From Sulfitobacter sp. (GTDB lineage: Bacteria > Pseudomonadota > Alphaproteobacteria > Rhodobacterales > Rhodobacteraceae), in assembly GCA_026421135.1 (NCBI GenBank), contig JAPKCR010000092.1, positions 1 through 7,464 of the forward strand: DNA of 7,464 bases. Direction: 5' to 3'. This document shows positions 1 through 5,729 of the stretch, piece after piece. A program made the translations under genes and the position numbers. The notes beneath the pieces were generated by a model that was not told where the DNA came from, searched no databases, and saw only the letters and a list, made by a program, of their open reading frames with translations. Within the stretch, counting starts at the first letter, position 1. Each line of letters starts with the position of its first letter.

Positions 1-1196
1 CCAAGTTCATGGGCGTTGAGCTGACCGGCAAGACCCTTGGCGTCATCGGCGCAGGCAACATCGGTGGCATCGTTTGCGACCGTGCGCGTGGCCTTAAGAT
101 GAAAGTCGTCGCCTATGACCCCTTCTTGGGCGAAGAGAAAGCCAAGAAGATGGGCGTAGAAAAGGTCGAGCTTGACGAATTGCTGGCCCGCGCAGATTTC
201 ATCACACTGCACGTTCCCTATACCGATCAAACCGCCAACATCCTGTCCAAAGAAGCGTTGGCCAAGACCAAAAAAGGCGTTCGGATCATCAACTGCGCAC
301 GCGGTGGTCTGGTCGATGAAGAAGCCTTGGCCGAAGCGCTGAAATCCGGCCATGTCGCTGGTGCTGCCTTTGACGTTTTCAAAGTTGAGCCTGCAACCGA
401 GAACCCCTTGTTTGGCCTACCCAACGTTGTTTGCACACCTCACCTTGGTGCTGCGACGACGGAAGCGCAGGAAAACGTTGCCCTTCAGGTCGCAGAGCAG
501 ATGTCTGACTATCTGCTCACCGGTGCTGTCTCAAATGCGCTGAACATGCCATCCGTAACCGCCGAAGAAGCCGTGGTTATGGGCCCTTGGATCACACTGT
601 CCGGTCACCTTGGCGCGTTCATCGGCCAAATGACTGATGAACCGATCAAAGCGATCAACATTCTGTACGACGGCCAAGTGTCTGAGATGAACCTGAATGC
701 GCTGAACTGTGCAGTTGTTGCAGGTATTATGAAGCGCGCAAATCCTGACGTGAACATGGTCAGCGCACCTGTGGTCGCCCGTGAAAAAGGCATCCAGATC
801 AGCACCACAAACCAAGACAAGTCCGGCGTGTTCGACGGCTATGTTAAGGTAACAGTCGTGACTGAAAAGCGTGAACGCTCCATCGCCGGAACCGTATTTT
901 CGGATGGAAAGCCACGTTTTATCCAGATCAAAGGCATCAATATCGACGCTGAAATCGGTTCGCACATGCTTTATACGACCAACGAAGATGTCCCCGGTAT
1001 CATCGGTACACTGGGTCAAACGCTTGGTGCGAATGGTGTGAACATCGCGAACTTTACCTTGGGTCGCTCTGCTGCCAAGGGAGAAGCGATTGCATTGCTT
1101 TACATTGATGACGTTGTCCCGCCAGCTGCAATTAAACAGTTGCAAGAGACGGGGCTGTTCACCCAAGTCAAAGAGCTTGAATTCGACGTAGTTTAG
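1..1196 (+). CDS. serA: D-3-phosphoglycerate dehydrogenase, 5'-truncated by the window edge
   Basis: This enzyme oxidises 3-phosphoglycerate to 3-phosphohydroxypyruvate with NAD+, the first committed step of cytosolic serine synthesis. The frame is open from base 3 (codons K-F-M-G-V), so the ATG at 9 is internal. About 397 residues are visible; long-form SerA is near 530, so roughly 130 N-terminal residues lie outside. Numbering from the ATG at 9, the Rossmann motif GVIGAGNIGG is at 11-20. The 2-hydroxyacid dehydrogenase catalytic residues are R98 (in NCARGG), E127 (in KVEP) and H145 (in TPHLGA). An intervening ASB-type domain spans about 186-300, and a C-terminal ACT domain (about 318-395, with TTNEDVPGIIG) ends the protein. 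That layout is typical of long-form enzymes with serine-feedback potential; whether serine inhibits this one cannot be read from sequence. Identification is very secure. A strong terminator follows 22 bases after the stop. Confidence 0.97.
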   Translation, partial: KFMGVELTGKTLGVIGAGNIGGIVCDRARGLKMKVVAYDPFLGEEKAKKMGVEKVELDELLARADFITLHVPYTDQTANILSKEALAKTKKGVRIINCARGGLVDEEALAEALKSGHVAGAAFDVFKVEPATENPLFGLPNVVCTPHLGAATTEAQENVALQVAEQMSDYLLTGAVSNALNMPSVTAEEAVVMGPWITLSGHLGAFIGQMTDEPIKAINILYDGQVSEMNLNALNCAVVAGIMKRANPDVNMVSAPVVAREKGIQISTTNQDKSGVFDGYVKVTVVTEKRERSIAGTVFSDGKPRFIQIKGINIDAEIGSHMLYTTNEDVPGIIGTLGQTLGANGVNIANFTLGRSAAKGEAIALLYIDDVVPPAAIKQLQETGLFTQVKELEFDVV

Positions 1197-1218
1197 AATC
1201 AACGATTTGAATTTTTTG

Positions 1219-1248
1219 AAAGCGTCCCTTTCTGAGGGGCGCTTTTTT
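1219..1248 (+). terminator. Intrinsic terminator of serA
   Basis: An 11-bp stem (1219-1229 with 1235-1245, one G-T pair) with a 5-base loop runs into six T residues at 1243-1248. It sits 22 bases after the serA stop and only three bases from the end of the converging exporter gene. Read on the minus strand the stem is followed by only three U residues, so it is a good terminator for serA and at best a weak one for the exporter. Confidence 0.9.
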
Positions 1249-1251
1249 CGT

Positions 1252-1839
1252 TTAGCCCAGCAGCATCCACATCGCTACTGCCGCCAACGTCAGCCCGAAA
1301 CCAATGTTCATGACCCGCGCAGTTCCTTCATTTTGAAAGCGTGCGGCGATCCCCTCGCCTAGGACCGTCCAGATCAGAAAGGCAACAAGGTTATTCAACG
1401 TAAATATCACCGCGATCCACAGGACATCTGCCCAACCCGCTGACACCGTCAGAAACTGTGAATACATCAACGACATGATGACATAGGCTTTGGGGTTCAG
1501 CATCAGCAAGGCAAACCCACTTGCGAACCCGACGGGCTTTCCATCAAGGGAATGGTCGCTGGGCCGGGCCAGCAAAAATGCAGCGGCAAGATAAAGAACA
1601 TACGCCGCGCCCAACACTCTGATCACATCAAAAAACTGCGGGAATTGCTCAATCGCTGTGGCGAAACCCAACCCAACCGCGACAGCCACGATGATTGTCG
1701 CAACATGATAGCCCAAATTGGCGGGCAAGGTTGCTCGCACTCCATAGCGCGCGCCAATCGCTGCGAAAAAAATGTTTCCAGGGCCAGGGCTGTACGCAAG
1801 GGGGAAAAGAAACAGCAATAGTGCCGCAAATCGTTCCAT
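1252..1839 (-). CDS. LysE/RhtB-family amino-acid exporter
   Basis: A 195-residue inner-membrane protein of the LysE/RhtB translocator family, whose characterised members export amino acids such as lysine, homoserine, threonine or homoserine lactone. It carries the N-terminal family signature SPGPGN (17-22) and the mid-protein NPKA (115-118). I judge about six hydrophobic segments, near residues 3-25, 42-62, 72-92, 106-130, 138-162 and 176-194. The length is typical of the family. The start is supported by AAAGGA at 1849-1854, nine bases upstream of the ATG. The substrate cannot be assigned from sequence. The gene converges on serA and is divergent from the phosphoesterase; threonine-catabolic genes lie 0.9 kb away in the same orientation but are separated by a gene on the other strand. 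Family assignment is secure and specificity is unknown. Confidence 0.92.
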   Translation of the reverse strand: MERFAALLLFLFPLAYSPGPGNIFFAAIGARYGVRATLPANLGYHVATIIVAVAVGLGFATAIEQFPQFFDVIRVLGAAYVLYLAAAFLLARPSDHSLDGKPVGFASGFALLMLNPKAYVIMSLMYSQFLTVSAGWADVLWIAVIFTLNNLVAFLIWTVLGEGIAARFQNEGTARVMNIGFGLTLAAVAMWMLLG

Positions 1840-1977
1840 GGGATTGAATCCTTTAGCCTCAATAAAGCGCGGCGTGATGCTCAGATCGACCCGTTTCTTG
1901 CGGCAACGCCGCTGGCTTGGCTTTCACTTTCCCAGCAGATCAGGCATCATATGATCAAGCAATAAGGAAATCCATTC
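1840..1977. other. Divergent intergenic region, exporter / phosphoesterase
   Basis: These 138 bases must hold the promoters of both flanking genes. I see a perfect small hairpin, GCGGC-AAC-GCCGC (1900-1912), a 10-bp palindrome (1946-1955) and a Shine-Dalgarno sequence for each gene. No TTGACA-like -35 box stands at proper spacing from a -10 box on either strand, and I see no open frame I would believe. Confidence 0.5.
1946..1968 (+). promoter_or_regulatory. Candidate -10 box within a palindrome, plus ribosome binding site, for the phosphoesterase gene
   Basis: TATGAT at 1950-1955 matches five of six positions of the sigma70 -10 consensus and lies inside the perfect palindrome ATCATATGAT (1946-1955). 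The sequence at the expected -35 position (about 1927-1932) is poor, so this is tentative. AAGGA at 1964-1968, nine bases before the ATG at 1978, is a convincing Shine-Dalgarno sequence and fixes the start. A start site near 1962 would give a leader of about 16 bases. Confidence 0.3.
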
Positions 1978-2712
1978 ATGTCCACGCCCATCTATGCCGT
2001 CGGAGATATCCACGGCCAACTCGACGATCTGCATCGCGTTCTGGAACTGATCGAAGCAGACGGCGGTAAAGATGCCGAAATCGTGTTTCTGGGTGACTAC
2101 GTTGATCGCGGCCCTGACAGCAAAGGCGTCGTTGATCTGCTGGTGACAGGGATAAATCAAGGCCGCAACTGGACAGCGATCCGTGGCAATCACGACCGCT
2201 ATTTTACCCGCTTTCTGGACGACCAGACCGTATTCGATCCCGCCACACGCGCAGACCTGTTTTGGTTGAATCCACGCTTGGGCGGGGACAAAACCCTGCT
2301 TTCTTACGGCGTCGTAGGAGAAGACTACGCGCCAGTTGATCCAATTCACAAAGCCGCGCTCGAGGCTGTTCCACAATCACACCGTGATTTCTTGGACAAT
2401 CTGCCGAATATTCACACAACAGATCACCTGATTTTTGCCCACGCAGGCCTCCGCTATGGCGTTCCGATTGAAGATCAGGTCGAAGACGATCTGATCTGGA
2501 TTCGCGGCGACTGGCTGACGGAGTATCAAGATTTCGGTCGCCCGGTCGTGCATGGACATACCGCCGTCGACTATCCCGAAAACCATGGGTACCGCATCAA
2601 CCTCGACGCGGGGGCAGGTTATTTCAAACCGTTACAAGCCGCCGTTTTCGAAGGTGAGAACACCCACGTGTTGTCCGACAGTGGCCGGGTTCCACTCCGC
2701 CCCGGAACCTAA
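1978..2712 (+). CDS. PPP-family metallophosphoesterase (serine/threonine protein phosphatase-like)
   Basis: A 244-residue cytoplasmic protein of the calcineurin-like, PPP-type phosphatase superfamily, which hydrolyses phosphate esters with a dinuclear metal centre. All diagnostic motifs are present in order: GDIHG (9-13), GDYVDRG (39-45), GNHD (70-73), the histidine in FAHAGLR (153-159) and HGHT (192-195), so the metal and phosphate ligands look intact. There is no signal peptide or membrane segment. The size and motif spacing resemble bacterial PrpA/ApaH-like stand-alone phosphatases. The true substrate may be a phosphoprotein, a dinucleotide polyphosphate or another phosphoester, and sequence alone does not decide it. 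ApaH is less likely because that family is longer, around 270-280 residues. The ATG is set by AAGGA nine bases upstream. The gene stands alone and converges on tdh with 11 bases between stops. Confidence 0.93.
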   Translation: MSTPIYAVGDIHGQLDDLHRVLELIEADGGKDAEIVFLGDYVDRGPDSKGVVDLLVTGINQGRNWTAIRGNHDRYFTRFLDDQTVFDPATRADLFWLNPRLGGDKTLLSYGVVGEDYAPVDPIHKAALEAVPQSHRDFLDNLPNIHTTDHLIFAHAGLRYGVPIEDQVEDDLIWIRGDWLTEYQDFGRPVVHGHTAVDYPENHGYRINLDAGAGYFKPLQAAVFEGENTHVLSDSGRVPLRPGT

Positions 2713-2723
2713 ATCCGATGGAT

Positions 2724-3767
2724 CTAAACCCCGGTCCAATCTAGGACAACTTTCCCGGACAAGCCCGATTTCATTGCAGCAAAACCCGCCTCAAACTCAT
2801 CTGCGCCAAAGCGGTGCGTGATGATCTTTGAAACGTCTAACCCATTTTCGAGCATGGCAATCATCTTGTACCATGTCTCGAAAATTTCGCGGCCATAGAC
2901 CCCTTTGATGGTGATCGCCTTAAATACAATTCGGCTCCAATCAACAGGGGACTTGCCGGGTGGGATCCCCAGCATAGCGATACGGCCCCCCATGGTCATC
3001 GCGTCGACCATTTGATCCAGTGCCGCCTGATTGCCAGACATTTCCATCCCCACGTCAAAGCCCTGTTTCATCTTCAGCTTTGCGATCACATCTTTCAGAT
3101 CTTCCTTGGTTACATCGACTGGTGTCACATCTGCGACCTGTGCTGCCAGTTCCAGACGCGCAGGGTTCACGTCCGTGATTGCAACATGGCGCGCACCGAC
3201 ATGACGTGCGACTGCTGCGGCCATAATACCGATGGGGCCTGCGCCCGTAATCAATACGTCCTCGCCTACCAGATCAAAGCTTAGCGCCGTGTGAACAGCG
3301 TTGCCAAGCGGATCAAGGATCGCGCCGATATCATCCGAAATTTCATCCGGCAGCGGCACTACGTTAAAGGCAGGTAGACGCAGATATTGAGCAAACGCAC
3401 CCTGTTCGTTCACTCCTATTCCCCGCGTTGCCGGATCAAGGTGAAATTTTCCCGACCGCGACTGGCGAGAGGTTTTTCCGATCAAATGCCCCTCGCCTGA
3501 GCATCTTTGACCAATGTTCAGATCGGTAACGTTGCGCCCTAGTTCGACAATCTCTCCGGCAAATTCATGGCCCGTGATCAAAGGAACAGGCACTGTTTTC
3601 TGCGCCCACTCATCCCAGTTCCAAATGTGAATATCTGTCCCGCAAACGCCGGTCTTGTTGATCTTGATAAGGACATCATCGGGCCCGATTTCCGGAACAG
3701 GCGCACGGATCATCCACAAACCTTCCCGCGGTTCCGATTTGCACAACGCTTTCATTTGGTTGCTCAT
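2724..3767 (-). CDS. tdh: L-threonine 3-dehydrogenase lacking the structural-zinc cysteines
   Basis: This NAD+-dependent enzyme oxidises L-threonine to 2-amino-3-oxobutyrate, which Kbl then cleaves. It is a 347-residue zinc-type medium-chain dehydrogenase that aligns along its length with E. coli Tdh as I recall it, offset by four residues. The catalytic zinc ligands C42, H67 and E68 (in GHEF) are present, as are H94 (in SGEGH), the cofactor-binding GAGPIG (175-180) with acidic D199, and the signature [11 protein letters not shown] (292-302). The oddity is the structural-zinc lobe. Where E. coli has C93, C96, C99 and C107, this protein has G97, S100, S103 and D111, while the surrounding residues stay well conserved. 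The start is set by GGAG at 3775-3778, seven bases upstream, and by a four-base ATGA overlap with kbl, which implies translational coupling. The alternative start M5 would match the E. coli N-terminus but has no supporting ribosome site. Confidence 0.95.
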   Translation of the reverse strand: MSNQMKALCKSEPREGLWMIRAPVPEIGPDDVLIKINKTGVCGTDIHIWNWDEWAQKTVPVPLITGHEFAGEIVELGRNVTDLNIGQRCSGEGHLIGKTSRQSRSGKFHLDPATRGIGVNEQGAFAQYLRLPAFNVVPLPDEISDDIGAILDPLGNAVHTALSFDLVGEDVLITGAGPIGIMAAAVARHVGARHVAITDVNPARLELAAQVADVTPVDVTKEDLKDVIAKLKMKQGFDVGMEMSGNQAALDQMVDAMTMGGRIAMLGIPPGKSPVDWSRIVFKAITIKGVYGREIFETWYKMIAMLENGLDVSKIITHRFGADEFEAGFAAMKSGLSGKVVLDWTGV

Positions 3768-4951
3768 GACAGAACTCCACAGGCCTTGCCCGCTACCTCG
3801 AACGCGACAAGCGCGCGGTCCAGTTCATCTTTTGTCAAAGCGGCATTCATCTGCGTTCTGATCCGCGCTTGACCCCTTGGCACAACCGGAAAGAAGAACC
3901 CGCTGACATAGACGCCTTCCTCGAACAGTTTGGTCGCCATATCTTGCGCCAACTGCGCTTCGCCCAGCATCACGGGAATGATGGGATGTTCGCCGGGCAA
4001 CAGATCAAAGCCCAGATTGGTCAAACCCTTGCGCCAGTAGGCGGCATTTTCAAATAGCCGCGCGCGCAGGTCATCGCCCTGCTCTACCAGTTCAAGCGCT
4101 CTGATACCTGCCATCACGATTGCGGGTGGCAAGGAGTTCGAGAAGAGATACGGCCTCGCGCGTTGGCGCAGCAGATCAACTACGGCCTGCGGCCCCGCGA
4201 TATAGCCGCCAATTGCACCGCCAAGAGCTTTGCCAAGCGTACCCGTTAAAATATCCACGTCTACGCCGAAATGCGCCGGCGTACCCGCACCTTTCGGCCC
4301 CATGAAACCGGTCGAATGGCAGTCGTCTACCATCACCAGTGCTTCGTATTTTTCAGCCAGTCGGGTGATGTCTGGCAGATTGGCAAGATAGCCGTCCATG
4401 CTGAACACGCCATCCGTCGCGATCATGATGAAACGCGCGCCTTCTTCGCGTGCCAGTTTAAGCTGGCCCTCAAGGTCATTCATATCAGAGTTTGCGTAGC
4501 GGTATCGCTTGGCCTTGCACAGGCGGATGCCGTCAATGATCGACGCGTGGTTCAAACTGTCCGAGACAATTGCGTCTTCGGGCCCGAAAAGCGGCTCGAA
4601 CAAGCCACCATTTGCATCAAAGCACGCAGCGAACAGGATCGAATCATCCTTGTTGAGGAACTTGGCCAACTTCTGCTCTAACTCGCGGTGAATATCTTGG
4701 GTGCCGCAGATAAACCGAACCGACGCCATGCCAAAACCTTTGGATCCCATGGCATCTTGGGCCGCTTTGATCAGGTCGGGATGATCGGCCAACCCCAGAT
4801 AATTATTGGCGCACAGATTGATGACATGGTGCCCCCCGACATCGATGTTGCCTGACTGAGGAGACGTAATCATGCGCTCGCGTTTCATCATGCCTTCCGC
4901 CTCGATCTGCGCAAGCGTGGCCGTGAGGTGGTCTAAATAAGTCTGGGTCAT
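3764..4951 (-). CDS. kbl: Glycine C-acetyltransferase (2-amino-3-ketobutyrate CoA ligase)
   Basis: Kbl is a PLP enzyme of the alpha-oxoamine synthase family that cleaves 2-amino-3-oxobutyrate with CoA to glycine and acetyl-CoA, completing threonine catabolism with Tdh. Its 395 residues are close to the E. coli enzyme (398). Visible landmarks are [14 protein letters not shown] (47-60), [14 protein letters not shown] (72-85), H135 in LNHASIIDG (expected to stack on the cofactor), D209-D210 and H212 in VDDCHSTG (208-215), and the PLP-binding lysine K241 in [10 protein letters not shown] (236-245). The C-terminal [12 protein letters not shown] (360-371) binds the carboxylate in this family. The start has a strong AGGAG at 4959-4963, seven bases upstream. 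It is the first gene of the kbl-tdh operon, ends in a four-base overlap with tdh, and follows the XRE-cupin gene after 94 bases of repeat-rich sequence. Confidence 0.97.
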   Translation of the reverse strand: MTQTYLDHLTATLAQIEAEGMMKRERMITSPQSGNIDVGGHHVINLCANNYLGLADHPDLIKAAQDAMGSKGFGMASVRFICGTQDIHRELEQKLAKFLNKDDSILFAACFDANGGLFEPLFGPEDAIVSDSLNHASIIDGIRLCKAKRYRYANSDMNDLEGQLKLAREEGARFIMIATDGVFSMDGYLANLPDITRLAEKYEALVMVDDCHSTGFMGPKGAGTPAHFGVDVDILTGTLGKALGGAIGGYIAGPQAVVDLLRQRARPYLFSNSLPPAIVMAGIRALELVEQGDDLRARLFENAAYWRKGLTNLGFDLLPGEHPIIPVMLGEAQLAQDMATKLFEEGVYVSGFFFPVVPRGQARIRTQMNAALTKDELDRALVAFEVAGKACGVLS

Positions 4952-4975
4952 GATGAGGCTCCTGTTATAGAGCTT

Positions 4976-4993
4976 CTATCATAGCGGATTATT
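4976..4993. repeat. Direct repeat copy 1 upstream of kbl
   Basis: CTATCATAGCGGATTATT at 4976-4993 resembles the copy at 5013-5029 apart from a one-base gap and two substitutions. The identical core GCGGATT begins at 4984 here. This is a possible half of an operator pair; starts of the two cores are 36 bases apart. Confidence 0.6.
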
Positions 4994-5012
4994 CTCCGAA
5001 ATAGGAGAAATC

Positions 5013-5029
5013 CTATATGGCGGATTTTT
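5013..5029. repeat. Direct repeat copy 2 upstream of kbl
   Basis: CTATATGGCGGATTTTT at 5013-5029 is the second copy of the element at 4976-4993. The identical core GCGGATT starts at 5020. It overlaps the right arm of the ATAGGA/TCCTAT inverted repeat. Confidence 0.6.
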
Positions 5030-5045
5030 TCCCATATTATGGAAA

Positions 5046-5612
5046 CTAAGCGTCTTGAACGACTAGAAATGCCCGAACGGGCCCGCCAATAGCTTTGATC
5101 GCATGAGGAACGTCTGCAGGATAACGTGCCGTATCGCCAGTTTGAATCGTAGTTTCAGTATCGCCGCTTTGCAAAATCACCGTACCTTCGATGATCGTTA
5201 GATGCTCGCGGGCCCCACGCGTATGGGGCTGGCTGTCCAAAACGCCCCCTTCGTCTATCAAAAGATCATAAACTTCATGCTTTCCGGCCTCTTCCGGCGG
5301 GGAAAGAATGCGGATGTGGCAACCAGAGCCGAGATTATGAATGGTTGGCACCTCGGCGGCGCGCAAGACTTCGATTTGTGCCTGAATTTGGCTGCTGTCC
5401 AGAAGCCCCGCAAAATCGACCTGCAAGGCCCGGGTCAGATTCCACAGCGTTGCAATTGTCGGGCTGCTTTCGCCCCGCTCAATTTGACTGACCATCGACC
5501 GGGACACCCCTGAAAGTTTGGCCACAGCATCAAGGCTGAGGCCCTGCCCCGTGCGGGCCGATTTCAGGCGCGAAGGCAGTTGGGTCAAAATGGCATCATG
5601 ATTATCCGTCAT
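5046..5612 (-). CDS. XRE-family HTH and cupin-domain transcriptional regulator
   Basis: A 188-residue cytoplasmic DNA-binding regulator. Numbered from the ATG at 5612, an XRE/HTH_3 domain spans about 15-70, with LSLDAVAKLSGVSRSMVSQI as the helix-turn-helix. A cupin barrel follows at about 100-188. Cupin-motif residues visible are H130, E136 and H170, enough for a possible metal or small-ligand pocket but short of the full HxH motif. In this family the cupin senses a small molecule, and members often regulate adjacent amino-acid or amine catabolism. Lying directly upstream of kbl-tdh in the same direction, it is probably their regulator (inference); its ligand and sign of action are unknown. 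An in-frame GTG at 5627 would add five residues. I prefer the ATG because neither start has a Shine-Dalgarno and a TTGACA box lies so close that the ATG may be at or near the transcript's 5' end. Confidence 0.9.
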   Translation of the reverse strand: MTDNHDAILTQLPSRLKSARTGQGLSLDAVAKLSGVSRSMVSQIERGESSPTIATLWNLTRALQVDFAGLLDSSQIQAQIEVLRAAEVPTIHNLGSGCHIRILSPPEEAGKHEVYDLLIDEGGVLDSQPHTRGAREHLTIIEGTVILQSGDTETTIQTGDTARYPADVPHAIKAIGGPVRAFLVVQDA

Positions 5613-5617
5613 AGTGG

Positions 5618-5648
5618 ATAACTGCACACCGGGTCAGGACGGTGTCAA
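5618..5648 (-). promoter_or_regulatory. Candidate promoter and self-operator of the XRE-cupin gene
   Basis: On the minus strand TTGACA (5643-5648) is a perfect -35 box. Candidate -10 sequences are poor (AGTTAT, 5618-5623, at 19-base spacing). A perfect inverted repeat ACACCG/CGGTGT (arms 5626-5631 and 5640-5645, spacer 8) overlaps the -35 and fills the spacer, where a repressor would block RNA polymerase. If correct, transcription would start around 5611, at the ATG itself, giving a leaderless message. Confidence 0.38.
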
Positions 5649-5673
5649 TGGGCCTGATCGATTTCAGCAAGCA

Positions 5674-5694
5674 CCGGGGGATTTGCACCCCCGG
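5674..5694. repeat. GC-rich perfect hairpin downstream of ubiB
   Basis: CCGGGGG (5674-5680), a seven-base loop ATTTGCA, then CCCCCGG (5688-5694), followed by a second ACCCCCG at 5695-5701. It lies 36 bases after the ubiB stop and before the regulator's candidate promoter. There is no T tract after the stem on either strand, so it is not a standard intrinsic terminator, though it could stabilise the 3' end of the ubiB message. Similar GGGGGTCCGGGGG-type hairpins are, from memory, frequent between genes in Rhodobacteraceae, so it may be a dispersed element. Confidence 0.6.
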
Positions 5695-5729
5695 ACCCCC
5701 GCAGAATATTTATAAGCCTAAGAAAACGG

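Larger units (their letters stand above)
4976..5045. promoter_or_regulatory. Repeat-dense control region upstream of kbl-tdh
   Basis: Between the regulator's stop and the kbl ribosome site lie overlapping symmetric elements: TTCTCC/GGAGAA (4992-4997, 5004-5009), ATAGGA/TCCTAT (5001-5006, 5011-5016), and an odd palindrome CCATATTATGG (5032-5042). The last extends to a 17-bp near-palindrome over 5029-5045. A GCGGATT direct repeat flanks the centre. I infer an operator region for kbl-tdh and possibly the kbl promoter. No convincing -35/-10 pair is visible; TATAGG (5012-5017, minus) and AATAAT (4989-4994, minus) are isolated -10-like boxes. Confidence 0.55.

Noticed and set aside
531..1202. 223-codon open frame on the minus strand opposite serA
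   Set aside because: It lies wholly antisense to a well-conserved gene, has no recognisable domain, and its frame openness is explained by the codon bias of serA.
1219..1245. serA terminator acting in both directions
   Set aside because: On the minus strand the stem is followed by only three U residues before a C, too weak to call as the exporter's terminator.
1978..2712. Diadenosine tetraphosphatase (ApaH) as the specific name for the phosphoesterase
   Set aside because: The shared PPP motifs do not discriminate, and the protein is shorter than typical ApaH, so only the family is named.
4964..4969. TATAAC on the minus strand as the -10 box for kbl
   Set aside because: It lies immediately upstream of the AGGAG ribosome site, so transcription would begin after that site and waste a strong Shine-Dalgarno sequence.
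5674..5694. Hairpin after ubiB as an intrinsic terminator
   Set aside because: No T tract follows the stem on either strand, so I list it only as a hairpin/repeat.
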